Origin: CAZBUB01 sp046546355
GTDB taxonomy: Bacteria > Desulfobacterota > Desulfovibrionia > Desulfovibrionales > Desulfothermaceae
DNA: 5,133 bases
NCBI GenBank assembly: GCA_046546355.1
Contig: JBKGXZ010000116.1
Coordinates: forward strand, 1-5,133
Direction: 5' to 3'
The translations under genes were made by a program, and so were the position numbers. Below are positions 1-5,133 of the stretch, piece by piece (position 1 is the first letter of the stretch; every line of letters starts with the position of its first letter). Below the pieces are notes generated by a model. That model was not told the DNA's origin and searched no databases. It saw only the letters and a list, made by a program, of their open reading frames with translations.

Positions 1-24
1 GGTGTCAAGCGTGTGCTATGCCCC

Positions 25-369
25 CTATTTGAGCAAAGCATCACGGAGCCTGTCATAGTCTTCCCTGGCGATGGCCCCCTGGGCCAAGCGTTCCTCCAAT
101 ATGCTCAAGGCTTCCTGGATATTGCTCTGCAGCTTGTCCTCTTCCTGGTCTAGGTCAGGATCCCGCAGGAATCCGCCGGGACCGAAGGCCCACCTGAGCA
201 AGCCCAGGATCAGGGCCAGAACCACCCCGATAAACAGGAACTTGCTGATGCTTAGCAGCCAGTTGCCGGTAAATCCGGGGCCGAAAGGCCACATGGCCCA
301 GGAGTCCCCGCCCCTGGAGGCAGAAAGCGTGATAAGCTCCTGAAAATTATTTATGATATCAAAATACAT
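25..369 (-). CDS. Small membrane protein with C-terminal SHOCT-like domain, unknown function
   Basis: A 114-residue protein of unknown function. Residues 1-30 are a mildly amphipathic N-terminal segment ending in the aromatic/glycine-rich stretch MWPFGPGF. One clear hydrophobic membrane segment follows (about 43-61, KFLFIGVVLALILGLLRW), then a short acidic linker (DPDLDQEED). Residues 88-114 (SILEERLAQGAIAREDYDRLRDALL) match the SHOCT pattern of a short helix, a G-[AE]-I turn and a second helix, thought to mediate oligomerisation. The protein is probably anchored in the inner membrane. The ATG at 367-369 is chosen because it lies 17 bases after the shikimate kinase stop, with a modest GGACGG about 5 bases upstream. 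The frame stays open to an ATG at 484-486, but that start would overlap the kinase by 100 bases and add low-complexity sequence. The ATG at 292-294, with GGGGA upstream, is a credible shorter start. It is last in the operon visible here. The gene is fairly certain; its start and role are not. Confidence 0.72.
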   Translation of the reverse strand: MYFDIINNFQELITLSASRGGDSWAMWPFGPGFTGNWLLSISKFLFIGVVLALILGLLRWAFGPGGFLRDPDLDQEEDKLQSNIQEALSILEERLAQGAIAREDYDRLRDALLK

Positions 370-386
370 ACCCACCGTCCAAAAGA

Positions 387-1016
387 TCACCTTAGATTCC
401 TGCAGCGCTCCAGGCCCAGCATCCGCAGAGCCTCCTGCACCAGATCCTGAAGTCCATGCTGCGCTGGCAGGATATACTCCAAGCACTGCATGTACAAACC
501 TTCCCGCTCCTGCAGACTGCGGGCCAGCTCCTGCTCCAGGGACTCAGAAGAAAACCTGGGCCTTTGTTCCTGTCTGGGATCAGCATGCAACCTGCTGGCC
601 AGGGTCTGGACATCAGCCATGAGGTAGAAAACCTGACCCTGCTCTTTCAGCAGCTGCCTGTTCTCCGGCAGCAGCACGCATCCCCCGCCTGTAGCCACCA
701 CTTGTCCCTTTTTGCTGCAGATCTCCTGCAGCAGACCGGCCTCCTGCCTGCGGAACTCCTGCCAGCCATATTCCTGCACAAAATCCGCGATGCTTTGGCC
801 AAACCGCTCTTGCAGGACCTGGTCCATATCCAGGAATTCCAGCTTTAGTTCCTGTGCCAGGGCCTGGCCCAAAGTGGTTTTCCCGCTACCCCGCAGGCCT
901 ATGAGGAAGATATTCTCCTGCCCCGGATTTGAGGCCTCCCTGGCCTGCCCATGGCTGTATGTCTTGCAGGCCTCAGGCTCTTGCACTTCATATTTCCTGC
1001 TCACGAATCTGCTCAC
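387..1016 (-). CDS. aroK: Shikimate kinase (AroL-like type)
   Basis: Phosphorylates shikimate at the 3-hydroxyl with ATP, the fifth step of the cytoplasmic chorismate pathway. All family landmarks are visible in the 209-residue product: the Walker A loop GLRGSGKT (40-47), the shikimate-binding LDMD (D63, D65), R89 in the GWQEFRRQE segment, the GGG turn (110-112), the lid arginine in QRPRF (R152) and R171 in REGLY. The segments SIADFVQEYGW and RPRFSSESLEQEL resemble E. coli AroL more than AroK. The family is usually about 170-175 residues; here about 33 polar residues precede the first strand. The GTG at 1014-1016 is taken as the start because AGGAG lies 7 bases upstream. A second GTG at 1002-1004 has AGGTGA 8 bases upstream and is almost as good. 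The gene begins 16 bases after the nadB stop and is probably co-transcribed with it. Function is confident; the exact start is not. Confidence 0.93.
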   Translation of the reverse strand: MSRFVSRKYEVQEPEACKTYSHGQAREASNPGQENIFLIGLRGSGKTTLGQALAQELKLEFLDMDQVLQERFGQSIADFVQEYGWQEFRRQEAGLLQEICSKKGQVVATGGGCVLLPENRQLLKEQGQVFYLMADVQTLASRLHADPRQEQRPRFSSESLEQELARSLQEREGLYMQCLEYILPAQHGLQDLVQEALRMLGLERCRNLR

Positions 1017-1023
1017 CTCTCGG

Positions 1024-1028
1024 CTCCT
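1024..1028 (-). promoter_or_regulatory. Ribosome binding site of the shikimate kinase gene
   Basis: On the minus strand AGGAG stands 7 bases before the GTG at 1014-1016, inside the short gap after the nadB stop, and supports that start. An overlapping AGGTGA (1013-1018) is placed equally well for the GTG at 1002-1004. The motifs alone cannot decide between the two starts. Confidence 0.55.
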
Positions 1029-1032
1029 ATTG

Positions 1033-2631
1033 CTATTTGCCCTTGCGGAAATGGCAGCCCAGACTCTTTGTATTGCGCAGGGCAGCCAGGGTGATAATCA
1101 TCGCGGACTGGCAGCCGTGGAACAGCTCTATGAGCGGCCTGCTGATAGGAGTATTGCGATAGAACTCGTACAGGCGCTTATTCAGGTTCTGCAGGTCCTC
1201 ATTAGCCCTTCTCAGCCTGGCTGTGGTGCGCACTATACCCACATAGTTCCACATGGTATGCTTAATGGTGGCCCAATCCTGGGCGATAAGAGCAGGGTCC
1301 TCGTTTTGCTCGTTGCCAGGATGGCTCCAGTCAGGAACGCTGTGCATCAGTTTCTTGCCCAAAGCATTCTTACTTTTGGCCTTGGCTGTGATGGACTTGG
1401 CCACGCTCTTGCCCCAGAGCAGTCCCTCCAGCAGGGAAGTACTGGCCAAGCGGTTGGCCCCGTGCACACCGGTGCAGCTGCATTCCCCTACAGCATACAA
1501 ACGGTTCAGATTGGTCCTGCCCTCCAGATCCACCAAAACCCCGCCGCAGAAAAAGTGCGCAGCAGGCACCACAGGAATGGCGTCCTTGTACATGTCGATG
1601 CCAGCCTCTTTGCATCTCTTATAGATATTGGGGAACCTATGACTTGGATGCTCACAGAAGTTCCTGGTAGCGTCTAAGTATACGAAGTCGTCCCCGGACC
1701 AGAGCATCTCCTCCACTATGGCCCTGGTGACCACATCCCTGGGCGCCAAATCCCCCCGGGGATCGTACTCCTTCATGAATGGCTTGCCGTCCTGGCGCAC
1801 AAACCTGGCCCCCTCCCCGCGCACCGCTTCCGAGATCAAAAACTGCTGCCCGCCTCTTTGGAACAGGGCTGTAGGATGGAACTGCACATACTCGCAGTTC
1901 ATCACCCTGGCCCCGCTGCGGGAAGCCATACTCAGGCCTGAGCCGATACTGGCCCTGGAATTTGTGGTGTGCAGATAGATCTGGCCTAAGCCTCCAGTGG
2001 CCAGGATTGTATAATCCGCAAAAACAATCTCCACCTGGGAGGTATGCTGATTAAAGACATAGGCCCCCAGGCACTGGTTAGCCAATTGGTAATGGAACTC
2101 CATCCTGGTGGAATGGTGATGGCTGGTCAGCAGATCTATCGCGGTGCGGCAGGTCAAAATATTGATGTTCTGCCTGGCCTTGACCTCCGGAATCAGGCGA
2201 TCCATGATTACCCTGCCGGTGCAATCCGCGGCAAACAGGATCCTGGGCAGGCCGTGCCCCCCTTCCCGGGTCAGACGGTACTGGCCCAGCTCGTCCTTTT
2301 CAAGCTCCACCCCGTACTTATCCAGGAGCAGCTCCTGTACCGCCTTGGGCCCATGTTGACTGAGGAACTGCACCGCCTTTTTGTAGTTGCTGTTCCAGCC
2401 CGCGGTCAGGATATCCTTTTTCAAAAGCTCTGCGGAATCCTCTTTGCCCCTGTAAACGATGCCTCCCTGGGCCTGGGCGGTATTACCGCAGTCCAGGTTA
2501 GAGCCGCTGGTGACCAGGGTTACCTCTACTCCCTGGTCCGCCATCTCCAGGGCAGAAATGCAGCCCGCAATCCCGGAGCCAACAACCAGGACCTGGGTCT
2601 TCATGCGCGCAGTTTGATTAAAATTGGACAT
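1033..2631 (-). CDS. nadB: L-aspartate oxidase NadB
   Basis: Cytoplasmic FAD enzyme that oxidises L-aspartate to iminoaspartate, which quinolinate synthase NadA then uses; first step of de novo NAD synthesis. The 532-residue product is close to E. coli NadB (540). Visible in order are the FAD-binding GSGIAG (18-23), GNTAQAQGGI (49-58), ATGGLGQIY (211-219), QFHPTAL with H252, SEAVRGEGARF (E268, R271), APRDVVTRAI (R298), PAAHFFCGGV with H359, and GECSCTGVHGANRLASTSLLEGL (R394), then the helical C-terminal domain. These residues correspond to the substrate and flavin ligands of the fumarate reductase/NadB family, and the GANRLAS(T/N)SLLEGL signature favours NadB over a true fumarate reductase. 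The frame stays open another 90 codons upstream, but that part lies inside nadC in another frame. The ATG at 2629-2631 shares its A with the nadC TGA stop and has AGGAG 10 bases upstream. The C-terminus is slightly short, ending soon after GCHF. Confidence 0.96.
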   Translation of the reverse strand: MSNFNQTARMKTQVLVVGSGIAGCISALEMADQGVEVTLVTSGSNLDCGNTAQAQGGIVYRGKEDSAELLKKDILTAGWNSNYKKAVQFLSQHGPKAVQELLLDKYGVELEKDELGQYRLTREGGHGLPRILFAADCTGRVIMDRLIPEVKARQNINILTCRTAIDLLTSHHHSTRMEFHYQLANQCLGAYVFNQHTSQVEIVFADYTILATGGLGQIYLHTTNSRASIGSGLSMASRSGARVMNCEYVQFHPTALFQRGGQQFLISEAVRGEGARFVRQDGKPFMKEYDPRGDLAPRDVVTRAIVEEMLWSGDDFVYLDATRNFCEHPSHRFPNIYKRCKEAGIDMYKDAIPVVPAAHFFCGGVLVDLEGRTNLNRLYAVGECSCTGVHGANRLASTSLLEGLLWGKSVAKSITAKAKSKNALGKKLMHSVPDWSHPGNEQNEDPALIAQDWATIKHTMWNYVGIVRTTARLRRANEDLQNLNKRLYEFYRNTPISRPLIELFHGCQSAMIITLAALRNTKSLGCHFRKGK

Positions 2632-3527
2632 CAGCGGCTTTCTCCTGGTTCCAGGCTGGTCTTCAGGCTCAGATCCGCATTCCTGGCAGAGTTGGTAAGA
2701 CAGCCTACAGATATATAATCCGCTCCCAGCCTGGCCAGCATTGGCAGATTCTCCAGATTCACACCTCCGCTGATCTCGGTCTCCAGGCCTTCCGGGATCA
2801 GCTCTAAAGCCAGGTTTATCTCCTGCGGACCCATATTGTCCAGCATGATCCTGTCCACCTTGCAGGCGCAAGCCTCCTGGACTTCGGACAGATTCCTGCA
2901 CTCTACTTCAATGGGCGGACACGCAGCTGCATAGGCCTGGCGCAGCCTGGCCACGGCCTGAGTTATGCCTCCGGCCCGGTCTATATGATTATCCTTGAGC
3001 ATGAGCATCTCTTCCAGGTTCAGCCTGTGGTTCACCCCTCCAGCCAAATGGACAGCGTATTTTTCAGGATATCTCAAGCCTGGCAGGGTCTTGCGGGTAT
3101 CCAGCAACCTGGTCCTGCTGCCTTGCAGCTGCTGCAGGAACTTCTGGGTCAGGTTGGCGATGCCTGACAGATGGCAGATAAAGTTCAGAATCACCCTCTC
3201 TGCCTTCAGTATATCCCGGGCTGAACCCTGCAGCTGGCAGACCCTGTCCCCTGCCTCGGCCCAGGAGCCCTCCTGCATCAGGTACTGAACAGTGGAGTTC
3301 CCAGGATCTGGTCTCAGGCGGGACAGGACCAAATCGATCACAGGCAGGCCAGCCAGGAGGGTCTGCTCTTTAGCCAGCAGCAGGGCCTGCATCTGATCCC
3401 CAGGGGAGAAAAGGGCACTGGAGGTCAGGTCCTCCCCATCCTCTGCCAAGGCCAGATCCAGGCCCTGCAGCAAAAATTGCCTGGCCCGGCCCTGGAAAAA
3501 GGAGTCAAATAGCGTCTGGTGCTGCAT
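2631..3527 (-). CDS. nadC: Nicotinate-nucleotide diphosphorylase (carboxylating), quinolinate phosphoribosyltransferase NadC
   Basis: Converts quinolinate and PRPP to nicotinate mononucleotide, CO2 and pyrophosphate in the cytoplasm; the step that commits quinolinate to NAD. The 298-residue product has the normal size. An N-terminal sandwich domain opens with the EDLTS segment (32-36). The barrel follows with KAERVILNF..HLSGIA (108-124, R111), DTRKTLPGLRYPEKYAV (143-159, R145/K146), GGVNHR (163-168), LKDNHI (K178), IEVEC (E207, E209), IMLDNM (D230), EISGGVNLEN (251-260) and GADYISVGCLTNSA (268-281). All PRPP and quinolinate contacts known for the family appear to be present. The ATG at 3525-3527 shares one base with the TAA of the upstream hydrolase (TAATG) and lacks a strong Shine-Dalgarno motif, so its translation probably depends on ribosomes finishing the hydrolase. 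It overlaps nadB by one base at its own end. nadA, which would link NadB to NadC, is not in this window. Confidence 0.97.
   Translation of the reverse strand: MQHQTLFDSFFQGRARQFLLQGLDLALAEDGEDLTSSALFSPGDQMQALLLAKEQTLLAGLPVIDLVLSRLRPDPGNSTVQYLMQEGSWAEAGDRVCQLQGSARDILKAERVILNFICHLSGIANLTQKFLQQLQGSRTRLLDTRKTLPGLRYPEKYAVHLAGGVNHRLNLEEMLMLKDNHIDRAGGITQAVARLRQAYAAACPPIEVECRNLSEVQEACACKVDRIMLDNMGPQEINLALELIPEGLETEISGGVNLENLPMLARLGADYISVGCLTNSARNADLSLKTSLEPGESR
2642..2646 (-). promoter_or_regulatory. Ribosome binding site of nadB, inside the end of nadC
   Basis: AGGAG on the minus strand lies 10 bases before the ATG at 2629-2631 and is embedded in the last codons of nadC. It supports that start over the in-frame upstream extension and over the internal ATG at 2602-2604, which has no comparable motif. 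Confidence 0.6.
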
Positions 3528-4228
3528 TACTTGCTGAGCTCAATGCTCTGGCCTGGCTCCATGCTCCAGAGCTCGGTCTTGGCCCCGGCCTTGTCCAGTT
3601 CCTTTTTGAAGCCCTTAGTGTCCTGCTCCAGAACCGGGAAAGAGCCCCAGTGCATGGGCACCACAGCCCTGCAGTCCAGCATCTTGCAGGCCAGGACGGC
3701 CTGCCTGGGATCCATGGTGAACACTCCGCCAATGGGCAAGATAGCCAGGTCCAGGTCAAAGAGCTTGCCAAAGAGCTCTAGGCTGGAAAAGATCCCTGTA
3801 TCTCCGGCATGATACAGGCAAAATCCGTTTTCCAGCTCCAGGATGTAGCCTACAGGCGCACCGCTCAAGGAGGAATGAAAGGCCTGGACCATGGTTACCC
3901 GCACCCCTTGATGCTCAACAGTGCCACCGATATTGAAGCCGATGCCGTTTACTATCTGCTCTGCAGGCACGCCCTGCTCCATAAGCTTCTGGGCAGTTTC
4001 CACAATGGCCATAACCTTGGCTCCGGTCTGCTTGCAGATCTGCACCGTTTGACCGGTGTGGTCGTCGTGGTCGTGGGTCACCAGCACCAGGTCGATCTGC
4101 CCACACTGCCCGGAGCTGATGCAGGCTGAGGGGTTGCCCTCGAACCAGGGATCGATCAAGATATTTTGATTGGGAGTGCTGATCTGGAAATTGGCATGTC
4201 CGTGCCAGGTTAAAACAGTTGCGGACAT
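3527..4228 (-). CDS. UPF0173-family metal-dependent hydrolase (metallo-beta-lactamase fold)
   Basis: A 233-residue predicted cytoplasmic metallohydrolase; neither substrate nor reaction is known. It carries the full two-metal ligand set of the metallo-beta-lactamase fold: THDHDDH (H52, H54, D56, H57), H118 in AFHSS, D143 in HAGDTG and H193 in MHWG. The N-terminal TWHGHANF and the MHWGSFP segment are typical of the UPF0173 (YtkL-like) group. There is no signal peptide or membrane segment. The ATG at 4226-4228 is preferred. The in-frame GTG two codons upstream (4232-4234) overlaps the very strong AGGAGG Shine-Dalgarno and so cannot be its own start. The stop codon overlaps the nadC start by one base, and the UbiX stop lies 19 bases upstream, so it is tightly built into the operon. 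A role in NAD or prenyl-FMN metabolism is only a guess from position. Confidence 0.9.
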   Translation of the reverse strand: MSATVLTWHGHANFQISTPNQNILIDPWFEGNPSACISSGQCGQIDLVLVTHDHDDHTGQTVQICKQTGAKVMAIVETAQKLMEQGVPAEQIVNGIGFNIGGTVEHQGVRVTMVQAFHSSLSGAPVGYILELENGFCLYHAGDTGIFSSLELFGKLFDLDLAILPIGGVFTMDPRQAVLACKMLDCRAVVPMHWGSFPVLEQDTKGFKKELDKAGAKTELWSMEPGQSIELSK

Positions 4229-4233
4229 AGGCA

Positions 4234-4239
4234 CCTCCT
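4234..4239 (-). promoter_or_regulatory. Strong ribosome binding site of the UPF0173 hydrolase
   Basis: The minus strand reads AAGGAGGTGCCTATG, a near-perfect match to the 16S anti-Shine-Dalgarno, with AGGAGG ending 5 bases before the ATG at 4226-4228. It overlaps the in-frame GTG at 4232-4234 and so rules that codon out as the start. It is the strongest ribosome binding site in the window and may also feed the coupled nadC. Confidence 0.8.
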
Positions 4240-4247
4240 TTTTTGAT

Positions 4248-4817
4248 TTACAGGCTATTCCCCTCCCAGCGGGGAAAAAGATTATTTTCCACTCCGAGCT
4301 GGTCCAGAATCCTGCCTGCCATATGCAGCAAAAGATCCTCCATGGTATCCGGCTGATGATAAAAACCCGGGCAGGCCGGCATGATCACTGCTCCTGCCCC
4401 TTGAGCCTGGAGCATGTTCTCCAGATGGATCCTGCTCAAAGGGGTCTCCCTGGGCACCAGGATCAAGGGTCTGGCTTCCTTCAGGCTCACGTCAGCCGCG
4501 CGGTGGATCAGGTTATTGCCCAGGCCCTGGCTTATGGCAGCCAGGGAGGCCATAGAGCAGGGACAGACCACCATGCCCTGATGCTGCCAGGAACCGCTGG
4601 CCATAGGCGCCCCTATCTGCTCCTGATTGTAGACATGGCTGGCCAGGCCCTGCAGGTAATCGATGCTGCTCTCGGTCTCCAGCTCCAGGATCCCTCTGGC
4701 TGCATCGGAGATGACCAGGTGCAGCTCTGCATCGCCCTGCTTGGACAGGGCTTCCAGCAGGGCTCTGGCGTAGGGCATTCCGCTGGCCCCGGTCAGGGCC
4801 AGGACATATCTGGGCAT
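4248..4817 (-). CDS. ubiX: UbiX-family flavin prenyltransferase
   Basis: Joins dimethylallyl phosphate to FMN to make prenylated FMN, the cofactor of UbiD-type (de)carboxylases; it does not itself decarboxylate. The 189-residue product has the usual length and the flavodoxin-like fold. Visible motifs are GASGMPYA (10-17) at the FMN phosphate, S37 in VISDAA, ASGSW (73-77), CPCSMASLAAI (85-95), NNLIHRAADVSLKE (101-114), RPLILVPRETPLSRIHLENM (116-135), MPACPGFYHQP (146-156, Y153), the helix LLLHMAGRILDQLG and the terminal FPRWEG (W184). The ATG at 4815-4817 has AGGA 8 bases upstream. It is the first gene of the minus-strand operon, and no cognate ubiD lies in the window. In a menaquinone-using anaerobe the partner could be a UbiD homologue of quinone or aromatic-acid metabolism, but this is inference. 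Other flavoprotein decarboxylases (Dfp/CoaBC, EpiD) are less likely given the RETPL and PGFYHQP segments. Confidence 0.95.
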   Translation of the reverse strand: MPRYVLALTGASGMPYARALLEALSKQGDAELHLVISDAARGILELETESSIDYLQGLASHVYNQEQIGAPMASGSWQHQGMVVCPCSMASLAAISQGLGNNLIHRAADVSLKEARPLILVPRETPLSRIHLENMLQAQGAGAVIMPACPGFYHQPDTMEDLLLHMAGRILDQLGVENNLFPRWEGNSL

Positions 4818-4896
4818 TGAAAACGTCCTGAATTAGAGTGAGTGGCAAAATTCCATAACAGGCGTGTATTAAAAGCTCATGGACTGCATATCTCCC

Positions 4897-4930
4897 CGTC
4901 ATTGCGAGGCGTCTTCAACGAAGCAATCTC
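4897..4930. repeat. Short dispersed repeat of the GTCATTGCGAG...GAAGCAATCTC type
   Basis: The element begins CGTCATTGCGAGGCGT and ends ACGAAGCAATCTC. Its outer ATTGC (4901-4905) and GCAAT (4923-4927) are inverted copies, and CTTC-AAC-GAAG (4913-4923) can form a small internal stem. I recognise this consensus from memory as a short, partly palindromic element scattered through intergenic regions of many bacteria, including deltaproteobacteria and rickettsias. It lies in the non-coding gap between the divergent operon and tRNA gene. Copy number cannot be judged from a single window. Confidence 0.6.
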
Positions 4931-4967
4931 ATTCTGCGACACGTCCGAATTACGAAGCAAGCTTGCT
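4928..4967. repeat. Possible decayed second copy of the repeat, ending in a 12-bp palindrome
   Basis: Directly after the first element comes TCTCATTCTGCGA and, 34 bases on from the first ACGAAGCAA (4918-4926), an identical ACGAAGCAA (4952-4960). The order CATT, GCGA, ACGAAGCAA is the same as in the first copy, with about 4 extra bases. The end runs into AGCAAGCTTGCT (4956-4967), a perfect 12-bp palindrome. It may be a degenerate tandem copy, or the similarity may be partly chance. Confidence 0.35.
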
Positions 4968-5009
4968 GACAACCAGACAGGCCAGAATCCTAACCCAGGC
5001 CCCAGTGCC

Positions 5010-5037
5010 TTGACAAGGGCAGCTTTCAGGATATAAA
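5010..5037 (+). promoter_or_regulatory. Sigma70-type promoter of the tRNA-Arg gene
   Basis: A perfect -35 hexamer TTGACA (5010-5015) is followed after 16 bases by TATAAA (5032-5037). Transcription would start near 5044, about a dozen bases before the mature tRNA 5' end, which leaves a short leader for RNase P to remove. It faces right, away from the minus-strand operon. Confidence 0.72.
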
Positions 5038-5055
5038 AAATGAGATTATATCAGC

Positions 5056-5132
5056 GGGCAATTAGCTCAGAAGGATAGAGCGCCAGCCTCCGGAGCTGGA
5101 GGTCGCAGGTTCGAATCCTGCATTGCCCGCCA
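5056..5132 (+). tRNA. tRNA-Arg, anticodon CCG (reads CGG)
   Basis: The full cloverleaf can be folded by eye. The acceptor GGGCAAT (5056-5062) pairs with ATTGCCC (5122-5128), followed by TA and a D arm GCTC/GAGC (5065-5068 with 5078-5081). The anticodon stem CCAGC/GCTGG (5083-5087 with 5095-5099) encloses the loop CTCCGGA, with anticodon CCG at 5090-5092. A 5-base variable loop follows, then the T arm GCAGG-TTCGAAT-CCTGC (5105-5121), discriminator G (5129) and an encoded CCA (5130-5132). Every stem pair is Watson-Crick, so the gene appears intact. Its last base is one position from the window end, so nothing downstream can be seen. Confidence 0.97.
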
Positions 5133-5133
5133 G

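Noticed and set aside
370..486. 39-codon N-terminal extension of the SHOCT protein
   Set aside because: It overlaps the 3' end of the shikimate kinase and encodes Gly/Ala/Ser-rich low-complexity sequence typical of an off-frame reading.
712..1677. 321-codon open frame on the plus strand
   Set aside because: It lies wholly opposite nadB and the shikimate kinase, has no recognisable domain, and its long reach is explained by the codon use of the genes on the other strand.
2044..2718. 224-codon open frame on the plus strand
   Set aside because: It is antisense to nadB and the end of nadC, both with complete family motifs; the translation looks like a low-information mirror of them.
2632..2901. 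90-codon N-terminal extension of nadB
   Set aside because: The extension is nadC sequence read in another frame; NadB homology begins right after the ATG at 2629-2631, which has a Shine-Dalgarno and overlaps the nadC stop.
4170..4820. 216-codon open frame on the plus strand covering the UbiX gene
   Set aside because: It is antisense to a fully convincing UbiX, with no domain of its own and no ribosome binding site that stands out.
4830..4890. Minus-strand promoter for the UbiX operon
   Set aside because: Hexamers such as TTTAAT and an extended TGTTATGG are present but none has a convincing -35 partner at the right spacing, so no promoter is annotated although one is expected in this gap.
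4842..5036. 64-codon open frame in the intergenic region, plus strand
   Set aside because: It runs through the dispersed repeat and the tRNA promoter, has no Shine-Dalgarno and no recognisable protein features.

Overview
The window reads as ordinary chromosomal DNA from a Gram-negative bacterium, most probably a sulfate-reducing deltaproteobacterium of the Desulfovibrionales type. That guess rests on the protein style (an L-aspartate oxidase with a GNTAQAQGGI segment, an AroL-like shikimate kinase), CTG/CAG-rich codon use, the gene mix, and a GTCATTGCGAG...CGAAGCAATCTC dispersed repeat. It is an inference from memory, not from a database search.

Layout. Positions 25-4817 hold six closely packed genes, all on the minus strand. 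In transcription order they are: a UbiX-family flavin prenyltransferase (4817 to 4248), a UPF0173-type metallo-beta-lactamase-fold hydrolase (4228 to 3527), nadC (3527 to 2631), nadB (2631 to 1033), an AroL-type shikimate kinase (1016 to 387), and a small membrane protein with a SHOCT-like tail (369 to 25). Gaps are 16-19 bases, or stop and start share one base (TAATG at hydrolase/nadC, TGATG at nadC/nadB). This strongly suggests one operon with translational coupling in its middle. Positions 4818-5055 are an intergenic region holding a short dispersed repeat, a possible decayed second copy and a 12-bp palindrome. It ends in a good sigma70-type promoter that faces right and drives a tRNA-Arg (anticodon CCG, CCA encoded) at 5056-5132.

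How the genes fit together. NadB oxidises L-aspartate to iminoaspartate and NadC turns quinolinate into nicotinate mononucleotide, so two of the three dedicated de novo NAD steps lie here; quinolinate synthase (nadA) does not. UbiX makes prenylated FMN for a UbiD-type decarboxylase that is also not in the window. The kinase is a step of the chorismate pathway. The set therefore looks like a cofactor and aromatic-precursor housekeeping operon, with two members of unknown role (the UPF0173 hydrolase and the SHOCT protein).

I saw no mobile element, CRISPR array, toxin-antitoxin pair or defence-like cassette, and no clearly novel system. The points most worth a second look are the repeat region beside the tRNA gene, the coupling of the unassigned hydrolase to nadC, and the SHOCT membrane protein at the end of the operon.
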